IMG/VR virus record: IMGVR_UViG_3300009774_000022
Location: 1-25,822 of that record
Direction: 5' to 3' (one strand)
Source: a virus
Length of the DNA: 25,822 nt
The translations under genes were made by a program, and so were the position numbers. How positions within the stretch are numbered: the first letter of the stretch is position 1; each line of letters opens with the position of its first letter. Shown here in pieces: positions 7,396-15,220 of the stretch. Below the pieces are notes generated by a model. It was given only the letters and a program-made list of their open reading frames with translations. It made no database searches and was not told the DNA's origin.

Positions 7396-8232
7396 TTACA
7401 TCGCAGGAGGCGTAAGGCGAACGAAAGTGCTGAGGTCAGCGGCTGACGAGTAGTAACCCGTGAGCATGTACGCCGTCTTTCCTTCTGAGGTAAGGTTGTG
7501 AGTCACACCGTTAGAGTCAACAATCGAACCCATGTTTTTGCGCTCGATGCGAGGCTCCATTGTCTGCGAGTACATCATCCTATTCCAATCACCGATGATA
7601 CCAATCGGCTGCGCAGACGCGAACGTCTTAACGGGGAGACCAAGAAGGCTCTCGCTCGCGTTCGGGAAAAGTTGACGACCATCAAGGTCGACCTGAGACT
7701 CAAGGATTCCGACCATAGCGATGGATAGCACCCATGCAGTGGGCAAGTAGCCTGTCTGAGCAACCTTAGTCTTAGCAGTAACTAGAGAAGCGACTGCTGC
7801 AGTCTCGTCAAGAGGAACCTCAGCAACGCCGTTAATAAGCGTCATCTGAGAGAATAGAGGGTTCGCGAGATTGAACTCACCCGAAACGGCGCGGTCATAA
7901 GACCGAGCGAAGTGAGACTTTCCTGCGTTCTCAAAACTTGATGCTAGCGATGAGAGGACCTCTTCACTTTCTTCGGTTACGACGATTGTGAAGACCTGCT
8001 TGACCGTCTTGGCTTGGATCTTCGTCAGAGCGGATGCGTCAGCGACTGCTGCCACACCTTCGCCTACGAAGAGGTTAGACGAGATTGTTGGGAAGTCGAA
8101 TGTCTCGACCGTAATGCCCTTCTTGACGGGCTTTTCGACACCAAGCGCCATGAAAGCAGATGCTTCCTTAGTGCTTGCAAGGATTGGAGTGGTGTCTAGT
8201 TCGCTGACACCGAGTTCCGAGGAGGTGACCAT
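7396..8232 (-). CDS. Major capsid protein
   Basis: This 278-residue protein follows the scaffold gene and precedes the connector genes. It reads like an HK97-fold coat protein without a delta domain: an N-terminal arm (DTTPILASTKEASAFMALGVEKPVKKG), an E-loop/P-domain region (ETFDFPTISSNLFVGEGV), a spine helix region (SEEVLSSLASSFENAGKSHFARSYDRAV) and an A-domain with GLPVKTFASAQPIGIIGDW. The C-terminus (ADLSTFVRLTPPAM) is typical of actinophage coats. The start ATG at 8232 has AAAAGGAAA upstream. It is flanked by a twin-hairpin leader and a 15-bp stem-loop, and a promoter-like site lies inside the scaffold gene 201 bases upstream. Confidence 0.9.
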   Translation of the reverse strand: MVTSSELGVSELDTTPILASTKEASAFMALGVEKPVKKGITVETFDFPTISSNLFVGEGVAAVADASALTKIQAKTVKQVFTIVVTEESEEVLSSLASSFENAGKSHFARSYDRAVSGEFNLANPLFSQMTLINGVAEVPLDETAAVASLVTAKTKVAQTGYLPTAWVLSIAMVGILESQVDLDGRQLFPNASESLLGLPVKTFASAQPIGIIGDWNRMMYSQTMEPRIERKNMGSIVDSNGVTHNLTSEGKTAYMLTGYYSSAADLSTFVRLTPPAM

Positions 8233-8248
8233 TGTGTTTTCCTTTTCT

Positions 8249-8283
8249 GAGGCAATGCCTCGGTTTTAGCCCGCCTACGCGGG
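8249..8283 (-). promoter_or_regulatory. Twin-hairpin leader of major capsid gene
   Basis: The stem CCCGC/GCGGG (8270-8274 with 8279-8283) is followed by the near-palindrome GAGGCAATGCCTC (8249-8261) just upstream of the ribosome site. The same two-hairpin order and linker precede the major tail gene. Confidence 0.6.
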
Positions 8284-8287
8284 AAGT

Positions 8288-8881
8288 CTAGTTCTTGCTA
8301 GCCAAGTCTTGGATGGCAAGGTTGAATGCGTTCCACGTCGCGCTCTTCGAAGGGTTTGCGATGGTTCCAACCTGAACAGTTGGAACCTGCACCCTAGGCT
8401 TTGCAACGACGGGCTTAACGTCTGTACTCTCCAAGTGTACCACACCGTTTTCTGCGGTCTTAATACTGAGGAGTTCCTTGAGTTCAACGATGCTCTGCTG
8501 AACCTCTTCTGATGTAGAGCCGCTTACATACTTAGCGGCAGTGAGGGGAATACCTGCTTCAGAAAGGGCAGTGATTCGAAGGCTTAGCGACTTCGCTTCT
8601 GCTAGTTCGGTTCGAGCCGCTTCAAGAGCAGTTGCTGATGCTGTTGCCTCTTCTGCAAGAGGAGCCAACTTTCGTGCGGTTCCTTCATGCTCGCGAGAGT
8701 GACGCTTCCAAGATGCTGCTTCTTCACGTGCCGCTTCAAGAGCCGCCGTGAGAGCCTCAACTGTCTGCTCAACCTCCACCACTACTTCCTGTTCGCCATC
8801 CTCGGGAGTAACCACTTCGGGTTCTACTACCTCGGGGTCGATGACGACTTCGGGTTCTACCACTGCTTCTGCTTCTGCCAT
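8288..8881 (-). CDS. Capsid scaffolding protein
   Basis: This 197-residue protein lies immediately upstream of the major capsid gene. It has a very acidic N-terminus of repeated 'PEVV' units (residues 8-35), a long coiled-coil segment of Ala/Glu/Arg (about 40-105, ALTAALEAAREEAASWKR; ATALEAARTELAEAKS), and a C-terminus with KPVVAKPRVQVP. This composition and location are characteristic of scaffolds that guide procapsid assembly and are then lost. There is no protease motif. The ATG at 8881 has AGGAG ten bases upstream. A promoter lies just outside at 8941-8946 and another inside the coding region at 8434-8439. Confidence 0.88.
   Translation of the reverse strand: MAEAEAVVEPEVVIDPEVVEPEVVTPEDGEQEVVVEVEQTVEALTAALEAAREEAASWKRHSREHEGTARKLAPLAEEATASATALEAARTELAEAKSLSLRITALSEAGIPLTAAKYVSGSTSEEVQQSIVELKELLSIKTAENGVVHLESTDVKPVVAKPRVQVPTVQVGTIANPSKSATWNAFNLAIQDLASKN
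8434..8444 (-). promoter_or_regulatory. Extended -10 promoter inside scaffold gene, serving capsid gene
   Basis: The minus strand reads GTGTGG-TACACT-TGG, identical over ten bases to the intergenic copies. It lies 201 bases upstream of the major capsid ATG, so it could give capsid-only transcripts. Confidence 0.5.
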
Positions 8882-8940
8882 GATGTACTGCTCCTGTTCA
8901 GGATATCTGTTTGCGCGTCGCCATTCGGCTTGCTGTCTCT

Positions 8941-8951
8941 AGTATATCACA
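8941..8951 (-). promoter_or_regulatory. Extended -10 promoter for scaffold/capsid
   Basis: The minus strand reads CGTGTGA-TATACT, with the hexamer at 8946-8941, 59 bases before the scaffold ATG. It overlaps the stop region of the MuF-like gene. Confidence 0.6.
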
Positions 8952-9780
8952 CGGTGTTTTCGCCAATAATCCGCCGCATCTCTGCTTGAATGTTAGCCAT
9001 CGTAGTTGGGCTTGGGTCTACAACCGTCCTCGCCGTACGCACACCATCACTACCTACTCTAACGACATCGCGCTCGACTGTTTGAAGTCGAAGTGACGCA
9101 AGTGCCTTCTCGTAAAGTTGCTGAGTTCCAACCATAGACGCATCTAGTGGATTAACACCCGAGAAACTTGCAGACACCTGACAGCCGCAATCTCGGTGGA
9201 AAGAAATCTCCGCTTGGCTCTCTACAAGAACCATTGTCTTACAAAACTCGCAACCCTGACCACGAACACGCCTGCGAGGAGTCACCTTAGTAGATGCATC
9301 TGAGGCAATGTTAGCATTTGCTAGCGACCTTCCAAAATCCTGAATGGTCTTTGAGATTTGTGTGACAACTGATGGACCAATATCTCGCAGTGTTTTACCT
9401 TCCACTAGAATCTGAGCGACGCCTGCCATTGTGCGAGAAACACCTCCGTCGATAAGACTTGCTGACATATCGCTAGGAAGAATGCGAAGAATGCTAGCGC
9501 GACGAGGAAGAGAGATACCCGAGTCGATTGCCATACTTCGAGAATCAGAGAAGTGTTGTGCAGAAAGTAGTTCAGTGGCGCCACGGTATTTCGCAACTAA
9601 TACGGGAACCGCTCTACGAATCACCGAAACCTGCTCTTCAGGAGACATTGAAGACACGGCAGAAAGAAGGTTGCCAATCTCCCGAGAAACGGGACCGCTA
9701 ATAAGCCTTCGATTCGAGTTCAGATATGCCTGACCCATTTGTAGTTCAAGGATTGAGAGTTGCTCTTTTGTGAGGCTCAT
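8947..9780 (-). CDS. MuF-like minor capsid protein
   Basis: This 277-residue protein lies between the portal and scaffold genes, where actinophages encode the MuF-like protein that binds the portal inside the capsid. Visible features are a helical N-terminus (LTKEQLSILELQMGQAYL) and a Cys/His cluster C177-x2-C180 ... H195-x2-C198-x-C200 (GCEFCKTMV; FHRDCGCQ), characteristic of the actinophage MuF-like/'capsid maturation' annotation and probably zinc-binding. No classical catalytic triad can be assigned, so protease activity is not claimed. The ATG at 9780 has AGGAG upstream. Confidence 0.8.
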   Translation of the reverse strand: MSLTKEQLSILELQMGQAYLNSNRRLISGPVSREIGNLLSAVSSMSPEEQVSVIRRAVPVLVAKYRGATELLSAQHFSDSRSMAIDSGISLPRRASILRILPSDMSASLIDGGVSRTMAGVAQILVEGKTLRDIGPSVVTQISKTIQDFGRSLANANIASDASTKVTPRRRVRGQGCEFCKTMVLVESQAEISFHRDCGCQVSASFSGVNPLDASMVGTQQLYEKALASLRLQTVERDVVRVGSDGVRTARTVVDPSPTTMANIQAEMRRIIGENTV

Positions 9781-9790
9781 CTCGCTCTCC

Positions 9791-11236
9791 TTACACTACT
9801 ACTGCGGCAGTTGCTTCTGCACTAGAAAGAGCAGAAATGAGTGCAGATGTCTGCGCTGATCCATTCTCTTCGCGGATCGTCTCAGCCTGAGTGTTTGAGT
9901 ATCCAAGGGTATCAAGCAGGACCCCGTCCGAGTTCGGTTGCATGATTCCCGAAGCAATGACCTTGGTAGCGTAATCTGCTGCCACAGTTGGTGGAAGGGG
10001 GTTAGTTTTCGAGAACTTCGCTTGAACGTCAGCAGTTTCATCTAGACCTAGACGGCTTAGGATATCCTTAGCGATCCTCTTCCACACGGGAGTCCACTCA
10101 ATAATACGAACGTTCGCCTTCTCTGCAAGAGGTGCTCTAGACACCGTTTGCGCCTCGGCGGAAGTGGGATTACTCTCCGCTTGCCAAAGCGCCGAGATCG
10201 GAACCCCACTCTCGCTACTGAACAATACCGCACAAGCACGTAGCCAAGAAACAGGCTCAGAGATAGACGCCGTCTCCCAAGTGTAGAACTCAGGCTTCGA
10301 ACCATCACTTGCTGCAGGTACGATGAAGATACTGCTAGCGGCAGCCTGATCCATCTTAATAGGATCACCGTTCTCATCGATTAGGAGTTCCTCGGCGACG
10401 TTATACATCACTCGTGCAGGAAGAGAGTGGAACTCACGTGCGATTTCTGCAGAAAGGATTGCTCTCTTTGCAGAGGCGATTTGAGACCGCATTGGCTCTG
10501 TAAAGAGGGAGTGTCCGTGTTGGCTCTCTGCATCGAAGTCATTCCACACCGCATAAACGGGGCAGCGAGTCCACGAGTGCTCGATTGGTTGACCAACAGC
10601 AATGACCTTGCCAAGACGCATGATTACCAAGCACACATAGTCATCAGTGATGACGGTTGCCTGAACTTCTGCTCCTCGCGCAGCAACGGGAATAAGGAGC
10701 GCCTGCGTTACTCGCTGTGCACGCTTATCCCAAGACACCGCAACGGTATTTGCAGACTCTACGTCTACCCTCACCTCAGGCTCACCGTTTTCGGTGTCGC
10801 CGTCCGACAGGATAACGAATGACACTCCACGGATTAGCGCAGATTTGTGGGCATTCTGCGCTGCAGCCTTCACATTAGCACTGTCGTATACATCATCTAG
10901 GACCTGAGATACCTTTGGATCAGTACCCACTCCAACTGACCATCCCCCGAAGTCAATACGTGCAAGCAGTTCGTGAACAGCAAGCGAGCCCCAAGGTACC
11001 TGCGGATTGAATCCACGCATACTTTTAGGCGTGTTGATTCCAAAGTCTTTGAGTGGCGTTTTACCCTCATACACCTTCTGTGGCATAGAGTTGGCAGACC
11101 TGTGCTTAACGATTTCTGCGCCTAGCGACGTTGCGATAGATGATGCCTCTTCGCGCCTGTATTGCTCAACCGCAAGAGCCATCTGCTCTTCGGGAGTAAG
11201 CGCTTCTACGTTGATTGAATCGGGAGTAGCGGTCAT
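9791..11236 (-). CDS. Portal protein (SPP1 gp6-like)
   Basis: This protein of about 481 residues is encoded directly after the large terminase. It forms the dodecameric portal through which DNA is packaged and ejected. Features include the wing/stem-type stretch SLFTEPMRSQIASAKRAILSAEIAREFHSLPARVM, followed by 'LLIDENGDPIKMDQ' and the late 'SESGVPISALW...NPTSAEA' signature common to gp6-type portals. Two starts are possible, ATG 11248 and ATG 11236. Only the second has a purine-rich GGAACC upstream, so it is preferred with moderate certainty. The upstream gap holds an extended -10 promoter. Confidence 0.88.
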   Translation of the reverse strand: MTATPDSINVEALTPEEQMALAVEQYRREEASSIATSLGAEIVKHRSANSMPQKVYEGKTPLKDFGINTPKSMRGFNPQVPWGSLAVHELLARIDFGGWSVGVGTDPKVSQVLDDVYDSANVKAAAQNAHKSALIRGVSFVILSDGDTENGEPEVRVDVESANTVAVSWDKRAQRVTQALLIPVAARGAEVQATVITDDYVCLVIMRLGKVIAVGQPIEHSWTRCPVYAVWNDFDAESQHGHSLFTEPMRSQIASAKRAILSAEIAREFHSLPARVMYNVAEELLIDENGDPIKMDQAAASSIFIVPAASDGSKPEFYTWETASISEPVSWLRACAVLFSSESGVPISALWQAESNPTSAEAQTVSRAPLAEKANVRIIEWTPVWKRIAKDILSRLGLDETADVQAKFSKTNPLPPTVAADYATKVIASGIMQPNSDGVLLDTLGYSNTQAETIREENGSAQTSALISALSSAEATAAVVV

Positions 11237-11327
11237 GATGGGTTCCATTCGGATAGTTGTGAGTTGCCATTCGGCATGTCTTAGAGTAGCGTGCGCCTCC
11301 TGTTCAGGATCAACACCTCTGCAGACA

Positions 11328-11338
11328 AGTGTACCACG
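11328..11338 (-). promoter_or_regulatory. Extended -10 promoter for portal gene
   Basis: The minus strand reads GCGTGG-TACACT-TGT, with the hexamer at 11333-11328, 91 bases before the preferred portal ATG and adjacent to the large terminase stop. Confidence 0.55.
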
Positions 11339-11343
11339 CGTAT

Positions 11344-12885
11344 TTAAGTGTGCTGAATCTTTGCCTTAGTACGCGTCTTCGATAGTTCTCGGTGGCGCTC
11401 TCCTTGAGCAAGAATCAACGTGACAAGCGCGTCAATCTTTCGAGGAGAGTGTGACCCGTAATCTTTCGAGATGAGCCCATTTGCCTTCAACACCGCCGAC
11501 GTGGCGTGAGATGCGAGGGTACGATCATGCCCGCTATGCTTCAGGTCTCCACCTGCCAACGAGAAAGCGAACGTCTCGGTCATAGGCTTCATGCGTTGGA
11601 TGCTCTGAGGGACGATAATGACCTTTCCGCGATGCTTTCGCGCAAGCGAGTCAATGTCCGTACGGAAGAAAGAAGCATCGGCAGCGAGTTTCTGAACGGC
11701 GTAGAGAGTAAAGACCTCTTCGAGCGCAAGGTTGACTTCGTCGCGAGGAACAATCCATTCAGGAGTGTCCTTCGGCTTCTCCCAAATGCGGAAAATCTCC
11801 ATTCTACCATCACGCGAGATGATTGAGATACATGTCGAGTCGTCGTTAAGCGAACCGTCGAATCCTACCCACACGTCTGATCCAAGTTCGATATCTTGGC
11901 ATCCTTCCAACTTAGCGCTTGCCCAAGCGTGAGGAGTGATATAGGACACCTTGCCGTCAACCCTCACCGTGATATTAAGCCTGTATCGCATGAACGCAGC
12001 GAGACCAAGGCTCTCGCCGCCTGCAAGACTAGAACGCATATCAGAGATGGACATCCTTCCGCACTGCAGGTTAGGGTTAGCCCTGATCCATACATCTTCG
12101 TCGAAGATATCGTCCTCGGGTGTTGCCCCCCACATCGCGATTCCAAACTGTTTTTCATCACTATTGCCCTCGATTACATCAACACCGCGAGCCTTCAACC
12201 TTCCGAAGATATCCTCTTCACTAGCGGACGCAGTCGAGATGGAAATAACTAGGCTCTCTTCGCGGTCACCCGATCCCTCGGTAAGTGCTGCGTAGAGTTC
12301 CTCGCCGCGCACTCCCCACGCATGCACTTCATCGCAGATGACAAGGCTTGGGGCTAACCCCTGATTACGAGATGCGTCTGCGCTTAGAGCACGATAAATG
12401 GCACCCGTGATTTTGTTCTCGATATGATCGCGACGCACTACGAGCACTGCACGGAGGAGTGGGTTCGCTCGAATCTGATCACGCACTGCATTGAAGGTAA
12501 TCTTCGCCTGAGGTCGGTCACCCGCAGCACTGTAGATTTCGTCCCCCGATTCTCCATAGAAGAGATGAAATAGCACAATAGCACTAGCGATCAGCGTCTT
12601 GCCGTTCTTTCGTGGGACCGAAAGCAGGTATTGACGATACCTAAGCAAGCAGTCCTCGTCCTCCTCAAACATGGAGCGGATAGTCCAACGCTGCCAAGGG
12701 TCGAAAACCATTGGCTTACCCTTTGAGAAGCCTCTCAAAAACACCATATGAGTCTCAGCAAAGTCGATGACGTCCTGACCGCGAGACCATTCGAAAATGG
12801 GCGTAGTGAAGTATAGCGGTTCCCACTCTGAATCAGGCATATACGTAGAGTCTGAGGAGATGTCTTCGTAAACAGTTGTAGTCAT
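11344..12885 (-). CDS. terL: Terminase large subunit
   Basis: This 513-residue packaging motor cuts and translocates phage DNA into the procapsid. The ATPase domain shows Walker A at about 88-98 (LLSVPRKNGKT) and Walker B at 181-186 (LVICDE). The C-terminal nuclease domain shows acidic residues in VGFDGSLNDD (D343), AADASFF (D403) and KIDALVTL (D485). It belongs to the Terminase_1-like group common in cos and P27-associated phages. The length is normal. The ATG at 12885 is two bases after the stop of the second small-terminase-like gene, so the packaging genes are translationally coupled. Confidence 0.95.
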   Translation of the reverse strand: MTTTVYEDISSDSTYMPDSEWEPLYFTTPIFEWSRGQDVIDFAETHMVFLRGFSKGKPMVFDPWQRWTIRSMFEEDEDCLLRYRQYLLSVPRKNGKTLIASAIVLFHLFYGESGDEIYSAAGDRPQAKITFNAVRDQIRANPLLRAVLVVRRDHIENKITGAIYRALSADASRNQGLAPSLVICDEVHAWGVRGEELYAALTEGSGDREESLVISISTASASEEDIFGRLKARGVDVIEGNSDEKQFGIAMWGATPEDDIFDEDVWIRANPNLQCGRMSISDMRSSLAGGESLGLAAFMRYRLNITVRVDGKVSYITPHAWASAKLEGCQDIELGSDVWVGFDGSLNDDSTCISIISRDGRMEIFRIWEKPKDTPEWIVPRDEVNLALEEVFTLYAVQKLAADASFFRTDIDSLARKHRGKVIIVPQSIQRMKPMTETFAFSLAGGDLKHSGHDRTLASHATSAVLKANGLISKDYGSHSPRKIDALVTLILAQGERHRELSKTRTKAKIQHT

Positions 12886-12887
12886 GT

Positions 12888-13280
12888 CTACGCCTCAATC
12901 TGAGTAACGCTTGACTGCTCAACAAGTGGTGTTGAGTCATACTGCTTGCTGAATCTGTTTGGATCAAGCGTCTCAAGAATCCACTTGCTCGCTTTCCAAT
13001 CATCAGACCTAGAGATATTCTCAAGCGCTCTACGCACGGCAGTTGAGCGCGCCTTGCGCGCCTTCATGAAAGACTCATACGCGAAGCGGTCCTTTGCGTT
13101 CTTCGCATTGATTCCGTCTCTATCGATCACCATTCCACGCTCCATAATGCTTAGCACTACGCGTGGTGCCATGTCGCTCGCTAGCGCTGCATCTTCAACG
13201 CTCATGCCTAGATTCATCATCCCATACATTTGAGACCACTCTGAATCATCGTAGCGAGCAATAGCCTTACTCGTCGCCAT
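12888..13280 (-). CDS. Second small-terminase-like DNA-binding protein
   Basis: This 130-residue protein is encoded between the P27-type small terminase and the large terminase. It has a helix-turn-helix-like segment (MNLGMSVEDAALASDMAPRVVLSIMERG) and a C-terminal 'DDWKASKWILETLDPNRFSKQY' stretch. The latter is the pattern by which many small terminases end ('W.aa.w.LerrdP.rW'). The chosen ATG at 13280 has GTGGAGACAC upstream and overlaps the previous gene by 14 bases. Either this or the preceding gene could be the functional DNA-recognition subunit; having both is unusual. It might alternatively be a transcription regulator. Confidence 0.6.
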   Translation of the reverse strand: MATSKAIARYDDSEWSQMYGMMNLGMSVEDAALASDMAPRVVLSIMERGMVIDRDGINAKNAKDRFAYESFMKARKARSTAVRRALENISRSDDWKASKWILETLDPNRFSKQYDSTPLVEQSSVTQIEA

Positions 13281-13803
13281 CAGTGTCTCCACTGTGTACA
13301 CGTCGGCGTGCCGCCTTGCGCTCGGCATCTGCCTTAGATTTACGGTCGAACTCAGAGCGGATAGTTGCACTCAGTGCATCTTCTGTTCCAAGGCGTGCCG
13401 CACTCATCGGGTCTAGCGCTAGATTGGAGATAAGAGTTTGCAGGCGCATCTCTGAGTCCTTGAGTTGAGCGACAATAGGATGAGTCGCCATCGCCCCATT
13501 TTGGAGCCTGTAGAAGCGAGGGGTGTCTCCTGTTGCGATTCGGCGGCGGAGATATTCACGCTCGCTGAAAGTTTCGCAAAGAAGTGTGACGCTGAGAAGA
13601 TCGCGCGACTGAGTAAGGTGCGATGCACCATTCCAAGTTTGTTCCCACATTGCTAGCGAATCTGCGTCAAAGTGTGACGGAGCGATTGGCGCTTGCTTCT
13701 GTTCTCCTTGAGTACTACTGCCTACGATTGCAGCCACTTTGCTTGCTGCAAGAGGGCGACCGCGTGGGTTTCCCGTTGCGGAATGCGAACGCTGTGCTGC
13801 CAT
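13267..13803 (-). CDS. terS: P27-family terminase small subunit
   Basis: This 178-residue protein begins the packaging operon. It recognises the packaging site and loads the large subunit. The family pattern is readable: a basic, Gly/Pro-rich N-terminus (GNPRGRPLAASK), 'HFDADSLAMWEQTW', a long helix 'RDLLSVTLLCETFSEREYLRRRI', then 'RLQNGAMATHPIVAQLKDSEMRLQTLISNLALDPMSAARLG'. P27-type small terminases carry exactly this 'hP.....r....l..l...lGl.P.sR.rl' ending. The C-terminus is basic (DRKSKADAERKAARRRV). The ATG at 13803 has AAGGGGAA upstream and a promoter 63 bases away. Confidence 0.85.
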   Translation of the reverse strand: MAAQRSHSATGNPRGRPLAASKVAAIVGSSTQGEQKQAPIAPSHFDADSLAMWEQTWNGASHLTQSRDLLSVTLLCETFSEREYLRRRIATGDTPRFYRLQNGAMATHPIVAQLKDSEMRLQTLISNLALDPMSAARLGTEDALSATIRSEFDRKSKADAERKAARRRVHSGDTDGDE

Positions 13804-13866
13804 GATGTTTCCCCTTCGGGTAGTCTGCTTGCCTATGACTCTATTCAGAGGGATAGTAGCACCTCC

Positions 13867-13877
13867 ATTCTAGCACA
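13867..13877 (-). promoter_or_regulatory. Extended -10 promoter for packaging operon
   Basis: The minus strand reads GTGTGC-TAGAAT-GGAGG, with the hexamer at 13872-13867, 63 bases upstream of the small terminase ATG. This is the likely main late promoter. Confidence 0.6.
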
Positions 13878-13972
13878 CCGTTAATGAGGGACACATACAC
13901 GTAACACATACATTTTGAACCCCCTCGGGCATTATTACAAATCGCGCGCGTCGCCTTACCGTCGCGTGAAAG

Positions 13973-14017
13973 CCTCGACCCTATAGGGGTCCACCCCCCC
14001 ACCTATAGGAATCGAGG
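13973..14017. other. GC-rich inverted repeat with C7 tract: terminator or cos candidate
   Basis: CCTCGACCCTATAGG (13973-13987) and CCTATAGGAATCGAGG (14002-14017) form an imperfect inverted repeat around a loop with seven consecutive C. It lies in the gene-free stretch 13804-14030 just upstream of the terminase genes, where cos sites usually sit. It also follows the stop of the 60-residue gene, so on the minus strand it could be a terminator. The rest of this gap, including a CGCGCGCG-type tract near 13942, shows no gene. Confidence 0.4.
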
Positions 14018-14030
14018 TCTTCAGTTAGTA

Positions 14031-14213
14031 TTAAAGGGACGCGATCAAGCGTAGCGTGTGGTCAATCGTGTATACGTTGTCTAAGTCGGCAAGTAGAGAG
14101 TCGACATTGCGACCGTTCTTCTCTGCCCACTCCTTGATCCATGCTATCTTCTCTTCGAGAGTATGTATCTCAATCCACTCAGGAGATAGAGTCTTGCTCG
14201 CTTCGCTTCTCAT
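14031..14213 (-). CDS. Small helical protein, unknown function
   Basis: This 60-residue protein is not recognised. It is charged and predicted largely helical (TLEEKIAWIKEWAEKNGRNVDSLLADLDNVY). It starts two bases after the stop of the sortase-substrate gene, whose end carries the ribosome site, so the two are coupled. It is the last gene of the accessory block before the terminase promoter. No membrane segment or known motif is visible. Confidence 0.6.
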   Translation of the reverse strand: MRSEASKTLSPEWIEIHTLEEKIAWIKEWAEKNGRNVDSLLADLDNVYTIDHTLRLIASL

Positions 14214-14215
14214 GA

Positions 14216-15124
14216 CTACTCACCCAATGCCCTCCCTGCGCTCATGATTACAGAACCACAGCAGATCATCACGCACGCCGCTGTAACCATTGTCCACACC
14301 TGCCAAGATTCGACACCTGTCTGTGCAAGGGTACTAACGGGCATATCATCCGACACGCCAAGTGGTGTATTTGGTGTTTCCGACACTCCGATAGTAGGAG
14401 ACTCGCTAGGAACAACTACAGGAGTAGGAGACGCGCTAGGCGAAGGCTCTTCTATAGGTTCTACCGATGGAGTTGTCTCAACCGATTGAGTCGGTTCAAC
14501 AGATGGAGATGGTTCTACTGACGGGCTAGGCTCTACAGTAGGCTCAGGAGACGCCGTGGGCTCTTCTGACGGCTCAGGAGTAACTACGGGCTCAGTTGTA
14601 GGCGTAGGCTCTTCTGACGGCTCAGGAGACGCTGTTGGCTCTTCTGACGGTTCTACTGATGGAGTTGGCTCCTCGCTAGGAGTCTCAGTTACGGTTGGCT
14701 CTTCTGAAGGCTCAATAGTTTCCTCATGACAAAGCACGGGGTCGATGCTGTTGAATCCATATCCATTAGAGAAGTCAATCTGAATCATGACGCATCCACC
14801 GTCTTCGGAGATTGGCTTGAACACTACCTCCTTCTTGCATGGCTTGCCGTAGTTTGCTCCACAGACAATAATCTGAGGAGACGGAGCAATGACCTTGATT
14901 TCCCAAGCGTGTGAAACCTCAAGAGTCCACGTACCGTCTTCCCACTCGGCGCTCTCTAGACCGCTAACGGGGAATCGATTAATGTTCTCCTTTGGAAGTG
15001 ATGTGTCCCATTCTTTACTTCCATTGTCTACGGGTTGTTGTGCATGGACACCCGTTGCTGCGAGAACAAGACCCGCAAGTGCGAATCCAATCACCGCGAC
15101 CGTTGATGTGATTTCCTTCTTCAT
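14216..15124 (-). CDS. Secreted, sortase-anchored (LAQTG) surface protein
   Basis: This 302-residue protein has a textbook cell-wall protein layout. Residues 1-28 are a signal peptide (MKKEITSTVAVIGFALAGLVL, cleavage after VHA). Residues 29-135 are an extracellular domain with four cysteines (C88, C96, C111, C132) that could form two disulfides. Residues 137-255 are a Pro/Glu/Ser/Thr stalk of repeated 'EPSEEPT' units. Residues 266-270 are LAQTG, the pentapeptide class used by actinobacterial class E sortases. Then follow a membrane segment (274-297) and RALGE. The start ATG at 15124 has GAGGAA upstream and is preferred over an upstream frame extension lacking a ribosome site. The tail has only one basic residue, weaker than usual. 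A role in altering the infected cell's surface, such as superinfection exclusion, is an inference. Confidence 0.85.
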   Translation of the reverse strand: MKKEITSTVAVIGFALAGLVLAATGVHAQQPVDNGSKEWDTSLPKENINRFPVSGLESAEWEDGTWTLEVSHAWEIKVIAPSPQIIVCGANYGKPCKKEVVFKPISEDGGCVMIQIDFSNGYGFNSIDPVLCHEETIEPSEEPTVTETPSEEPTPSVEPSEEPTASPEPSEEPTPTTEPVVTPEPSEEPTASPEPTVEPSPSVEPSPSVEPTQSVETTPSVEPIEEPSPSASPTPVVVPSESPTIGVSETPNTPLGVSDDMPVSTLAQTGVESWQVWTMVTAACVMICCGSVIMSAGRALGE

Positions 15125-15144
15125 GATGTGTTCCTCTTGTTGGT

Positions 15145-15171
15145 ATTGTATGTTGATGAAATCCAAATCAA
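15145..15171 (-). promoter_or_regulatory. Possible promoter of the surface protein gene
   Basis: The minus strand has TTGATT, a 15-base gap, then TACAAT, 21 bases before the ATG. The spacing is short and the -35 overlaps the adjacent stem-loop, so support is weak. Confidence 0.3.
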
Positions 15172-15212
15172 GCCCTAGCGATTGATACTCCTTGTTCAAT
15201 CGCTAGGGCTTG
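15169..15212 (-). terminator. Stem-loop terminator after the 97-residue gene
   Basis: A perfect 16-bp stem, CAAGCCCTAGCGATTG (15169-15184) pairs with CAATCGCTAGGGCTTG (15197-15212), and has a 12-base loop. It starts eight bases after the stop codon at 15221. On the minus strand it is followed by ATTTGGATTT. Confidence 0.7.
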
Positions 15213-15220
15213 AGAAGGTC

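Noticed and set aside
15125-15199. Longer surface protein starting at 15199
   Set aside because: The extension would bury the signal peptide behind 25 polar residues and run through the terminator stem; ATG 15124 has a ribosome site.
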